Positions 34,424 to 41,138 of a stretch of 64,000 bases of DNA are shown here, piece by piece (within the stretch, counting starts at the first letter, position 1; every line of letters starts with the position of its first letter). Source of the DNA: Halarchaeum rubridurum (GTDB lineage: Archaea; Halobacteriota; Halobacteria; Halobacteriales; Halobacteriaceae); assembly GCF_014647115.1 (NCBI RefSeq), contig NZ_BMOO01000003.1:1-64000 (forward strand), given 5' to 3'. The notes beneath the pieces are model-generated. The model was not told where the DNA came from. It saw only the letters and a list, made by a program, of their open reading frames with translations, and made no database searches. The translations under genes were made by a program, and so were the position numbers.

Positions 34424-34644
34424 CACGCGTCACCCCCCTCGTCGATAACGCTATCCCAGTCGACGGTCGCGATGTAGCCGTCCGCGTCGTCTGGGTGGAT
34501 GTCGTCTTCGAGCGCTTCGGTGAGTTTGAGCGCGCGATCCTGCAGGTCGACCAGAATCTTGTCTGCATCCTCGTCAGGGCCGGAGACGACGATGTCGATC
34601 TCATAGTCGCCGTGGCCGAGACCCGAGACGCTGATTTCGACCAT
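34423..34644 (-). CDS. Small acidic protein, early operon
   Basis: 73 aa protein predicted as beta-beta-alpha (VEISVSGLGHGDYEIDIVV, then an amphipathic helix). It has no cysteines, unlike its neighbours. It ends in DEGGDA, encoded by the repeated junction sequence. Unknown function. Confidence 0.6.
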   Translation of the reverse strand: MVEISVSGLGHGDYEIDIVVSGPDEDADKILVDLQDRALKLTEALEDDIHPDDADGYIATVDWDSVIDEGGDA

Positions 34645-34847
34645 CACGCGTCACCCCCTTCGTCGGTGCAGAGCTGGCATTTCGGGTAGTACCCCTGGGG
34701 GATCGTCGTGGCGGGCTTCGTCGCGACGTTCTCAACACGCGCGAGCGCTTGGCAGCTCCGGTCCCAGTGCTCGGTCTTTGTCGCGTGCCGCGCCGTGTTC
34801 ACGTGCACTTCGTCGGGCCGCGTCGACGGCGTGTCGGCCGCCGCCAT
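34644..34847 (-). CDS. EHWD-type zinc-binding miniprotein, minimal form
   Basis: 67 aa protein that is essentially one EHWD module: VHVNTARHATKTEHWDRSC, then GYYPKCQLCT and the DEGGDA tail. The His/Cys set (HWDxxC, CxxC) suits one zinc. It shows the module is a stand-alone fold. Start and stop are both TGATG overlaps. Confidence 0.65.
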   Translation of the reverse strand: MAAADTPSTRPDEVHVNTARHATKTEHWDRSCQALARVENVATKPATTIPQGYYPKCQLCTDEGGDA

Positions 34848-35032
34848 CAGACGTCACCCCCTTCGAGGGCTTCAGCGGCACACTCGAGGTCGCAGTAGTA
34901 GTCCGTCTGACTGACGGCGATGCCGTCGGGGTCGAACTTGTGCATCACGACCTCGTCGAGACGGTCGTCTTCGACGGCGTCGTCGGGGAAGTCCGGGAAC
35001 TCGCGGCCGCACGACTGGCAGATGAGCGCCAT
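34847..35032 (-). CDS. Zinc-finger miniprotein
   Basis: 61 aa protein with CQSCG and YCDLEC, a treble-clef-like CxxC...CxxxC arrangement. It ends in EGGDV at a junction variant (GACGTCTGATG). Unknown function. Confidence 0.62.
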   Translation of the reverse strand: MALICQSCGREFPDFPDDAVEDDRLDEVVMHKFDPDGIAVSQTDYYCDLECAAEALEGGDV

Positions 35033-35421
35033 CACGCGTCACCCCCTTCGTCGGCGGCGGGCGTGCAGCGCTTGCAGAACTCGTAGTAGCCCTCGGGGAC
35101 GGTCGCGGCGTCGCGCGCCGCCGGTGTCGACGTCGACTTGAACGCCGGGCAATCCTCGTCCCAGTGTTCGCGCTTCTTCACCGACCCGGTCGGCACGTAA
35201 ATCGTCGCCGGCCGCGCGTCCGCTTCCTTAACCGGCTGGCCCGCGTCCGACCCAGTAGGGCTCCCCGGCCCTGTCCGATCCTTACTCGCTGCGCTCGCTG
35301 AGTCAGACAGCTCGCGCTCTTCGTGGTGGGTCTCCGCGTCGATACGCGCGGCCTCGGTAGCCGCAGGCTTCCGCGTCGTATGGGCCCTATTCTTAAGAGG
35401 CCCGTCGATGTTGTCTCGCAT
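35032..35421 (-). CDS. EHWD-type zinc-binding protein, first gene of early operon
   Basis: 129 aa protein. A disordered charged N-terminal half (about 75 residues) precedes the EHWD module: IYVPTGSVKKREHWDEDCP, then GYYEFCKRCT and DEGGDA. As the promoter-proximal gene it should be the most expressed of the operon. The structured control region lies directly upstream. No annotated family is recognised. Confidence 0.65.
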   Translation of the reverse strand: MRDNIDGPLKNRAHTTRKPAATEAARIDAETHHEERELSDSASAASKDRTGPGSPTGSDAGQPVKEADARPATIYVPTGSVKKREHWDEDCPAFKSTSTPAARDAATVPEGYYEFCKRCTPAADEGGDA

Positions 35422-35655
35422 GGCTTCTGAAATACCCCTGTGTGGGAGTAGGAAGCCACGTCCGGGGTGCCTCTAACACCCCGGGCACTCCTTACCGCGG
35501 AGCGGGACCTGGCTTCCACCAAATCAATAGTCAGCCGCTACCTTAGTTCTTGCCCACCCAACGGGTACCTGTGGGAGCCTCTAACCCCTCTACAGGGGTG
35601 GTAGGGGGTACTACTATTACCCTACAGCCCCCTTATATGGCACATCGGTGGTTCT
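35422..35655. promoter_or_regulatory. Divergent lysogeny control region with nested inverted repeats
   Basis: This region separates the leftward early operon from the rightward repressor gene. It contains CCGGGGTG-CCTCTAA-CACCCCGG (35,462-35,484), ACCCCT-CTAC-AGGGGT (35,584-35,599), the repeated string GCCTCTAAC in both places, repeated TGTGGGAG, and an outer pair GGAAGCC/GGCTTCC about 60 nt apart. TTATAT at 35,633-35,638 is the likely repressor-gene TATA box, and GTATTTC on the minus strand near 35,432 may serve the early operon. This is the expected layout of a repressor operator switch. Confidence 0.6.
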
Positions 35656-35685
35656 ATGAGCGCGACACACCCATCGGGTAGCAAG

Positions 35686-35970
35686 ATGCGGCAGAGCGCC
35701 GACTGGATGACGAAGGCCGACGAGCGCATCCTCGAAGTCATCCGTGAGGAGGGGAACATGACCCCCCAGGCACTCTCCCGCGAAGGCACGACGCCGCGCA
35801 TCGACATCACCCGAAAGTACGCCGGGCGCCGGTGCCGGAAACTCGCGAAGGCCGGGCTTCTCCGCAAGATCGACCGGGGGCTCTTCGGCATCACGGAGCG
35901 TGGAGTCGCCTTCCTTGACGAGGAGTTCGACGCCAGGGAGCTCCCCGACCCCGACACCGACGCCGAGTAG
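35686..35970 (+). CDS. PhiH1-type winged-helix repressor
   Basis: 94 aa DNA-binding protein. MRQSADWMTKADERILEVI at the start and the following winged helix (MTPQALSREG..., RRCRKLAKAGLLRKIDRGLFGITERG) match PhiH1-like repressors of haloarchaeal viruses. An ATG 30 nt upstream is in frame, but the TTATAT box is too close to it. The position opposite the early operon supports a lysogeny-repressor role. Confidence 0.8.
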   Translation: MRQSADWMTKADERILEVIREEGNMTPQALSREGTTPRIDITRKYAGRRCRKLAKAGLLRKIDRGLFGITERGVAFLDEEFDARELPDPDTDAE

Positions 35971-35975
35971 CCGAG

Positions 35976-36275
35976 TCACGGCCGAGTGACAGTAACGCCA
36001 CGCCGGAGTTCCTCCTCGACATGCTGGAAGACGTCCTCGAGCCACGCCGGCGGCTCCATCTCCTTCTTCACGAGCCGCTCACCGCCGCGCGAGAACCACT
36101 GGTCGCCCCCATGCACGAGCTTGATCCGCCGCCCACGCTCACCATCCGCGATCACGGTGACGTCGACGCCGCGCTCCTCCTCGCGAACTTCGTAGCCGAG
36201 GCGATGCAGGTCCACGCGCATCGCGATCTCGCGAACACGACTCGCCTCCCGCCGAGAGTGCTGCTTCGTAGCCAT
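35976..36275 (-). CDS. Hypothetical protein, early region
   Basis: 99 aa basic-acidic protein: an N-terminal helix (RREASRVREIAMRVDLHRLGYEV), a beta region (VDVTVIADGERGRRIKLVHGG) and a C-terminal helix. The alpha-beta pattern with D-V-x-V is vaguely nuclease-like, but no catalytic set is complete. The promoter shares a motif with that of orc1/cdc6. It is convergent with the repressor. Confidence 0.6.
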   Translation of the reverse strand: MATKQHSRREASRVREIAMRVDLHRLGYEVREEERGVDVTVIADGERGRRIKLVHGGDQWFSRGGERLVKKEMEPPAWLEDVFQHVEEELRRGVTVTRP

Positions 36276-36301
36276 CGCACCCGGACCGACGACCGCCTAT
36301 G

Positions 36302-36328
36302 TAAAAAGTGGGGGTTGTAGTTCCGAAA
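36302..36328 (-). promoter_or_regulatory. Shared promoter element, copy 1
   Basis: On the plus strand: TAAAA, a G-rich spacer, then TGTAGTTCCGAAA. Read on the minus strand the T-rich part is a TATA box about 27 nt before the ATG at 36,275 and TTTCGGAACTACA lies just upstream of it. The same arrangement precedes orc1/cdc6. Confidence 0.6.
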
Positions 36329-36336
36329 AACGCGGG

Positions 36337-36540
36337 CTATCTGCGCACGATCTCGCACGCCAGATAAGCTGCGACGCCACAAGCCGCGCCAAACGCGAAG
36401 GGGGCGAGTGCGATCGGGACGTTATCGCGGAAGGACGGGTTCGCCATTACGTAGAGCAGTAGGACTATCGCCGCGATCACGATGCCGCCAGCACCGACGT
36501 TGATCGAGAAAGATCGGGTTGACCTTTCGTGGCGGCTCAT
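36337..36540 (-). CDS. Small membrane protein with two helices
   Basis: 67 aa protein with two hydrophobic helices (GGIVIAAIVLLLYVMA, about residues 18-33, and IALAPFAFGAACGVAAYLAC, about 43-62) separated by a short polar turn. A TATA-like TATATC lies 27 nt upstream, with a perfect palindrome between it and the start. Possible superinfection-exclusion or holin-like role, unproven. Confidence 0.6.
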   Translation of the reverse strand: MSRHERSTRSFSINVGAGGIVIAAIVLLLYVMANPSFRDNVPIALAPFAFGAACGVAAYLACEIVRR

Positions 36541-36541
36541 G

Positions 36542-36560
36542 CGTCACACATTGTGTGACG
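36542..36560. promoter_or_regulatory. Perfect 19-nt palindromic operator
   Basis: CGTCACACATTGTGTGACG is a perfect 9-1-9 palindrome. It covers the transcription start of the small membrane protein gene and lies about 35 nt upstream of the TATA box of the divergent membrane gene. A dimeric repressor would block the first and might affect the second. Confidence 0.65.
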
Positions 36561-36594
36561 GGTATATCAGGCTATCGTAACACAGGTGATAGTA

Positions 36595-36600
36595 TTATAA
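36595..36600 (+). promoter_or_regulatory. TATA box of the 254-aa membrane protein gene
   Basis: TTATAA centred 27 nt before the ATG at 36,624, so the mRNA is probably leaderless. Confidence 0.65.
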
Positions 36601-36623
36601 GTCGGGGCAGATATGTGTGGGGT

Positions 36624-37388
36624 ATGTCGATTGGTGGCGATGGTGTGCTCTCCTCTGCAACCAGCACGTTTGATCTCTATGACTTCTTCAGTATGCTCCT
36701 CCCGGGCGTCGCATTTTTGATCGGGATGTTCCCATTCGCCCCAAGCGAAATGCCCCTTGGTACATTCGAAACTCTACTCGTACTCATCGTCGTGGGCTAC
36801 ATCCTCGGCCGGGCAATCCACAGCGCCGCTGAGAGCCTGGACCCCCACCTCGGGGAGCCAAGCCACCGGGCTGAATTTGACCGTCTCATCAGGACCCGTA
36901 GTCCATCTGAAATATCCGAAGAGACGCTCGATGCGTACTACACAGCTGCACAGGAGCAATTCGACTACATGGACCTCCCCGATGATCGAACGGACGTTGA
37001 GGATGGCGACCTTAAGACGCTATACGTCCACACACGAGCCCTGATCCACCGCGATGGGCAAGGCCGGTCGCGGACCTTCCAGGCGATCTACGCGTTCTAT
37101 CGGAGCGTCACCCTCGTCGCTGTACTCCTCGCAGTGGTATACTTCATCTACGGGATGGGGAGGTACTTCGGGGCGTGGGTTGTGATCGGAGCCTACACGT
37201 CTCACCTCGGGGCACTACAGCTTCCCTTCGCGTTCTTCCAGCTGGGGGCTGAAGCTGCGACTATGTTGACGTACCTGACGTTTCACGACGCGAAGGGAGA
37301 CTACCGGACCTACTTCCTCCAGTACCTGATCGTTGACTTCTTGATCATCCTCGGTATCCGAGAAGGGGTCAGACCTCCGGCTCAGTAG
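36624..37388 (+). CDS. Polytopic membrane protein, low-GC cargo gene
   Basis: 254 aa protein. Two N-terminal membrane helices (about residues 18-38 and 45-65) precede a cytosolic helical region (about 70-150). Two or three more hydrophobic segments follow (about 155-180, 185-205 and 232-248). Codon use is far less GC-biased than the neighbours, which suggests separate recent acquisition. No family recognised. Candidate for superinfection immunity or lysogenic conversion. Confidence 0.68.
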   Translation: MSIGGDGVLSSATSTFDLYDFFSMLLPGVAFLIGMFPFAPSEMPLGTFETLLVLIVVGYILGRAIHSAAESLDPHLGEPSHRAEFDRLIRTRSPSEISEETLDAYYTAAQEQFDYMDLPDDRTDVEDGDLKTLYVHTRALIHRDGQGRSRTFQAIYAFYRSVTLVAVLLAVVYFIYGMGRYFGAWVVIGAYTSHLGALQLPFAFFQLGAEAATMLTYLTFHDAKGDYRTYFLQYLIVDFLIILGIREGVRPPAQ

Positions 37389-38433
37389 TAACCACGAGCG
37401 GCGGCTCGACGTCGCGGTCGACGACACGATACTCGGTACCCCGCCGTTTACCCTCGCGTTCGACGAGGTCGTACGCCTCAAGCTTCTGGATTTTGTACCG
37501 GCGATCCCGCCGGCTGATCGGCTGGACCGGAAGGCCGGAGTAGAGCCGGTCGTCGGCGCGCTCGTAGCGATCATGGAGCCGGCCACCCCGAACCCACTCG
37601 TCGCCGAACTGATAGAGCACGGCGTAGAGCACCTGGTGGTGGGTCGGCAGCGACGCGAGGTTGCTGCGGCGGATCGCCGTCCGTGCGCGCGCGTAGCAAT
37701 CCGCGACGTCCAGGTCGTGAATATGGGGGTGGTCGCGCTCCTGTGCGAGTTCGGCCGCGGCGCGCAGGCTCTGGATTCCGTCGCGGGCAACACCTGCGAC
37801 TTCGTCCGCAATCGTGTGGAGCTGGTCGGAGGTCACGGCACCAAAGCGGAGGCCGACGCGCGCCCGCGCTTCAAGGATGTCCGCGAGTTCGGTCGTGCCG
37901 TACCGGTCGAGTCCGAGATGGGTCATGGCGGCGTGGTCGTAGCCGTCGGGGGCGCGTGCGAGCCACTCGTCGGGGTCGTGGACGATGACGACGACGGACA
38001 CGAGGCCGATCCCGCGGAGGTGGTCGAGGATGTTGGTTTCGTGGAGATCGTCGGCCTCGTCGAGGACGACGATGCAGGGGCGGTCGGCTGCGACCTGGAG
38101 GATTTCGACGAGGTCGGGGAGGGGTTCGTTCCCGGCAAGGTGGACGCCAGCATGGTGTTGGTGGAGGATCGTGCGGAGGATGTCTCCAGCGGTCGCGCCC
38201 ATGGTGTCGACGACTGCGCTATCGACGTCGGCGTGCTCGTCGAGACGGCGGAGGGCGCAGCGCGCGAGCGCGGTTTTGCCGACGCCGCTCGGGCCGTGGA
38301 TGAGGACGTCTTCGGCGCGGTCGCCGTTTGTGGCTGGCTGGAAGGCTTGTGCGAGGGTGGTCATGGCGCCTTCGCGGTGTTCGAGCGACCGTGGGAGGTG
38401 GCCGTCTTCGAAGACGTGCGGCGCCGTGATCAT
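37369..38433 (-). CDS. Orc1/Cdc6-type replication initiator
   Basis: 354 aa AAA+ protein. Walker A HGPSGVGKTA is at about residues 46-55, Walker B VVLDEADD near 123-130, and a C-terminal winged helix lies at about 265-345 (SRRDRRYKIQKLEAYDLVEREGKRRG). It should recognise an origin and load the helicase for the virus. The ATG at 38,433 fits a leaderless mRNA from the TTTTATA box about 30 nt upstream. An origin-box-like site lies behind the promoter. Confidence 0.88.
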   Translation of the reverse strand: MITAPHVFEDGHLPRSLEHREGAMTTLAQAFQPATNGDRAEDVLIHGPSGVGKTALARCALRRLDEHADVDSAVVDTMGATAGDILRTILHQHHAGVHLAGNEPLPDLVEILQVAADRPCIVVLDEADDLHETNILDHLRGIGLVSVVVIVHDPDEWLARAPDGYDHAAMTHLGLDRYGTTELADILEARARVGLRFGAVTSDQLHTIADEVAGVARDGIQSLRAAAELAQERDHPHIHDLDVADCYARARTAIRRSNLASLPTHHQVLYAVLYQFGDEWVRGGRLHDRYERADDRLYSGLPVQPISRRDRRYKIQKLEAYDLVEREGKRRGTEYRVVDRDVEPPLVVTTEPEV

Positions 38434-38459
38434 GTCACCTCGCACCGACAAGTCCAGGG

Positions 38460-38487
38460 TATAAAAGAATGGGCTGTAGTTCCGAAA
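38460..38487 (-). promoter_or_regulatory. Shared promoter element, copy 2 (orc1/cdc6)
   Basis: TATAAAA, a short G-rich spacer, then TGTAGTTCCGAAA on the plus strand. This is the same order and nearly the same spacing as at 36,302-36,328. On the minus strand it places TTTCGGAACTACA upstream of the orc1/cdc6 TATA box, suggesting common control. Confidence 0.6.
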
Positions 38488-38528
38488 CCCACCCCAGGAA
38501 CACCTGCAATCTGGGGGGCCGCGGGGGT

Positions 38529-38546
38529 CGAGTGGAAACAGGGGGG
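38529..38546 (+). promoter_or_regulatory. Origin-recognition-box-like site
   Basis: CGAGTGGAAACAGGGGGG contains the GTGGAAAC core and G-string of archaeal ORB elements and lies upstream of the provirus orc1/cdc6 gene. It is flanked by CCGCGG on both sides. Only one good copy was seen, so the origin assignment is tentative. Confidence 0.45.
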
Positions 38547-38559
38547 TTCCGCGGAGGGG

Positions 38560-39012
38560 TTAGTCCGCGCGTCGCGCGGCGGACCGGTGCCAGCCGGCGA
38601 GCTGGCAGGACTCGTCGTGGACGATTTCGAAGACGTCCTCGTCGAGGTTGCCGCACGAGCAGAAGAACGCGACCGTCTCGCCCTCGTGGAGGCCGACCTC
38701 CCCCGTCTCCGATGACTTCCCTTCGGTCTCGCCGTACTCGACGATGGTGATCGTGTGCGTCGGGGAGAGCTCGGGCGTCGGGGTCGTCTCGTCGACGACG
38801 GGCTCGAGGTCGTCGTAGAATTGGCGGCCGTGCTCGCCGGCGAGCCGGCAGTCTGCTTGGTGCCATATCTGGGTGAGCGTCTCGTCAGCCTGGAAGCAGT
38901 GGGGGCAGAGGTAGCCGACGACTTCGTCGATGAAGTGCTCGGTTGTGCCGGGCTCAGTGACGACGAGGCGCTGGATCGGCGTGCCGTCGAGGTCCTCGCG
39001 GACGACCTTCAT
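38560..39012 (-). CDS. Zinc-binding protein with internally duplicated Cys/His module
   Basis: 150 aa protein. Two copies of a C-x-x-C or C-x-C knuckle followed by H-x3-C-x-LAG-x-H are visible: CPHC...HQADCRLAGEH (about residues 35-62) and CSCG...HDESCQLAGWH (about 113-142). A variable linker separates them. It is the last gene of the second leftward early operon. Unknown function. Confidence 0.65.
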   Translation of the reverse strand: MKVVREDLDGTPIQRLVVTEPGTTEHFIDEVVGYLCPHCFQADETLTQIWHQADCRLAGEHGRQFYDDLEPVVDETTPTPELSPTHTITIVEYGETEGKSSETGEVGLHEGETVAFFCSCGNLDEDVFEIVHDESCQLAGWHRSAARRAD

Positions 39013-39437
39013 CGCCGCGCCTCCACCGAGTCGGCGTCGAGCTGCTCGGGGTGGCGTTGGAGCCACTCGCGCGCTTCGAAACGCCCCTCGCGTGCCTCCG
39101 CGCGGGTCCAGTGGCCTTCGCGGACCCACTCGCCGGCGTCCTCAAGAACGCGCCGGCAGGCGTCGGCGACCGTCTCCTCGAGGCGGACGCCGACGAGGCC
39201 GTCGACAGTCTGCCATGCGTTCCAGAGTTCCGCGAGCCCCGGGGCGTCGTCGCCGGCGCGGAGTTCGCGGAGGTCGGCGGCGGCTTCCGCGCGGACCGCG
39301 ACGTCGACGAGCGCCCCGAGCTGGTCGTCCTCCAGGACGGCGTCCACGACCACGCGGCGCATCACGCCCGCGGAGAAGTCCTCGCCAGCTTCGAAGGCGA
39401 GGTCTTGGACGCGTCGGTCGGTCTTCTTCGCCTCCAT
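39009..39437 (-). CDS. Helical hypothetical protein
   Basis: 142 aa, strongly acidic and almost wholly helical, without cysteine motifs. The C-terminal half contains REWLQRHPEQLDAD-like sequence. A similar AWLRAHPDVRERV segment occurs in the 251-aa protein of the same operon, so the two may share a domain. Coupled to the next gene by an ATGA overlap. Confidence 0.6.
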   Translation of the reverse strand: MEAKKTDRRVQDLAFEAGEDFSAGVMRRVVVDAVLEDDQLGALVDVAVRAEAAADLRELRAGDDAPGLAELWNAWQTVDGLVGVRLEETVADACRRVLEDAGEWVREGHWTRAEAREGRFEAREWLQRHPEQLDADSVEARR

Positions 39438-39745
39438 CACCCTGCCTCCTCGTCGAGCTTCTTCCGGAGGACGACGTCGAGGCGGACGTCCGGGACGCGG
39501 CGGGCGCCGCGAATCATCTCGACGCGCCGAACGTGCGCGCAGCCCTCAGGCGGGTCGTTGTACTGCATGTCCTCGCAGTCACAGACCGCGGCGTCGGGAT
39601 CGACCGTCCGCGCGACGCCCTCGGAGTTGTAGACCGTCCAGAAGCCGTCGCCGTCCGGTTCGACGGCGACCATCGCGTCCTGGGCGGCACGGAGGTCGCG
39701 CTTCCCGTAGACGGCGCGGGCGAGTTCTGTGTTCGAAATCGCCAT
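39437..39745 (-). CDS. SWIM zinc-finger protein
   Basis: 102 aa. The sequence VCDCEDMQYNDPPEGCAHV matches the CxCxnCxH pattern of SWIM domains (about residues 55-73), usually DNA- or protein-binding. The N-terminal half is a small alpha/beta region. No fused ATPase or helicase is present. TGATG-type coupling on both sides. Confidence 0.75.
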   Translation of the reverse strand: MAISNTELARAVYGKRDLRAAQDAMVAVEPDGDGFWTVYNSEGVARTVDPDAAVCDCEDMQYNDPPEGCAHVRRVEMIRGARRVPDVRLDVVLRKKLDEEAG

Positions 39746-40500
39746 CAGTCCTCGGCCTCCTCGTGGATCGCCGCAGTGCGCTCAAGCCGGCCGCGGGGGT
39801 AGGCGTAGCGATTCTGCGGCGTGAGGTCGGTGTCGCTCCGACTCGGGAAGACGACTTCGACGACGTCGTCGTCCGCGGGGTAGTCGGGGTTGACGTCCGC
39901 GACGGTCGTGCCGTCCGCGTCGATCTCGTGACCGCTCGCGTCCCCTACGGGGACGCGAGCGGCAAGCATCGTTGCCGGGGTCTCGCCTTCGTCGTCGCGG
40001 TCCTGGACGTGGTCGCCGACGTGGAGCTGCGGCCGGCCGCCGTCCGTGGCGAGCGTGCTGAGCGGATCGTCTTCGAAGACGCGCTCGCGGACGTCCGGGT
40101 GGGCGCGGAGCCACGCGGCGGCCTCGCGCGTCGCGGCCGCGACGTCCGCGGCGTCCTCGAAGCCCTCCGCGACCCAGGTATCGCCGTCCGCGAGGACGAC
40201 GCCGGCGCGGGCCGCGCAGAGTTCTCTGACGCGGTCGCGGGCCTGTCGGTGGAGATCGGGGAGGGGCTCGCCGGCCGTGCGTCCCTGATCTCCAGCGCCG
40301 CGCAGCGTCTCCCGGCGTTCGTCGCGGACGTCCTCGAGGGACGCGATGGCGTCCTCCAGGGTGGCGAGCTGCGAGTCTTCCAGGACGTCGTCGTGGACGC
40401 CGTCGGCGAGGACGCGATGTCGGAACTCGCTGGGTGCCGTCGACGTGTGGTCGCTGCGGATGCGGCGTGCCGCCCGCGGGTGGATGTCCTGACCGCGCAT
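39745..40500 (-). CDS. Hypothetical protein, second early operon
   Basis: 251 aa acidic protein: a helical N-terminal 160 residues (including TREAAAWLRAHPDVRERVF) and a beta-rich C-terminal part (VEVVFPSRSDTDLTP). No known family is recognised. Start in a TGATG overlap with the microprotein gene. Confidence 0.6.
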   Translation of the reverse strand: MRGQDIHPRAARRIRSDHTSTAPSEFRHRVLADGVHDDVLEDSQLATLEDAIASLEDVRDERRETLRGAGDQGRTAGEPLPDLHRQARDRVRELCAARAGVVLADGDTWVAEGFEDAADVAAATREAAAWLRAHPDVRERVFEDDPLSTLATDGGRPQLHVGDHVQDRDDEGETPATMLAARVPVGDASGHEIDADGTTVADVNPDYPADDDVVEVVFPSRSDTDLTPQNRYAYPRGRLERTAAIHEEAED

Positions 40501-40583
40501 CACGCATCGGCCTCCTCGGTGTCGCGCTGCTGGTAGACGACCGCGTCGTCTTCGGGGACGTGGAGGACGTCGTAGGACTGCAT
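40500..40583 (-). CDS. 27-residue microprotein, copy 1
   Basis: Only 27 codons, yet coupled on both sides (TGATG overlaps) in the operon. Its sequence shares YDxLHxPxDDAVVY with the 27-aa gene at 51,578-51,661 on the other strand, 11 kb away. Conservation of sequence, length and coupling supports real translation. Probably a single beta hairpin or a partner peptide. Confidence 0.62.
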   Translation of the reverse strand: MQSYDVLHVPEDDAVVYQQRDTEEADA

Positions 40584-41086
40584 CAGTTCCCACCCTCGCT
40601 GAGCCGCGGTTCGTCGTCGCGCACGGCGACCGAGGCGGCGAACGATTCGGGGCCGCCGCGGCGGACGATGCGCGGGACGACGAGGAACCCCTCGCCGAAC
40701 CCGTCGGCCATGACGGGGAGGCCGGGATAGTCCATCCGGCCGTCCGGGGCCTCGGCGTGCTGGCTCCAGATGTGGATCGTCTCGGCGTGCGCCTCGATGA
40801 GGCTCGCGTCGTAGACGCGCTCGACGCGATCGCCCGTCTCGGGGTCTTCGTAGAGGACGTGGATCTGGTTGCGTTCGTCGGCGTTGGCACGCGAGCCGCT
40901 GACGCGCTTGGTGACGAAGGCGTAGGTGTGGCAGAGCTTGATCGCGTGGAACCGCGTCTCGCCGTCGCGGACGGGTTCGTGGCTGCCCCACTCTGCCCAC
41001 GTCGCGGGGACATCGTAGAGGGTGCGATCCAGCTGCTGTACCGTCGCGTCGGAATCGTTATCCGGTCTGCGTGGTGTTGTGTGCAT
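40583..41086 (-). CDS. Hypothetical protein, first gene of second early operon
   Basis: 167 aa mixed alpha/beta protein with AIKLCHTYAFVTKRVSG and VVPRIVRRGGPESF; no family recognised. The ATG at MHTTPRRPD was chosen; a GTG 54 nt upstream is possible and would fit a TTTTATA box near 41,194 better. Palindromes upstream suggest tight control. Confidence 0.6.
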   Translation of the reverse strand: MHTTPRRPDNDSDATVQQLDRTLYDVPATWAEWGSHEPVRDGETRFHAIKLCHTYAFVTKRVSGSRANADERNQIHVLYEDPETGDRVERVYDASLIEAHAETIHIWSQHAEAPDGRMDYPGLPVMADGFGEGFLVVPRIVRRGGPESFAASVAVRDDEPRLSEGGN

Positions 41087-41138
41087 GGGTTTGCGTGGTG
41101 CAGACCCGAGGTCCGGCGCTGGTACGCCGGGCCACTTC

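Noticed and set aside
30577-41000. Two separate integrated elements (because of two recombinases)
   Set aside because: No second att-like sequence or tRNA fragment was seen between them, and the early operon runs without a break around the second recombinase.
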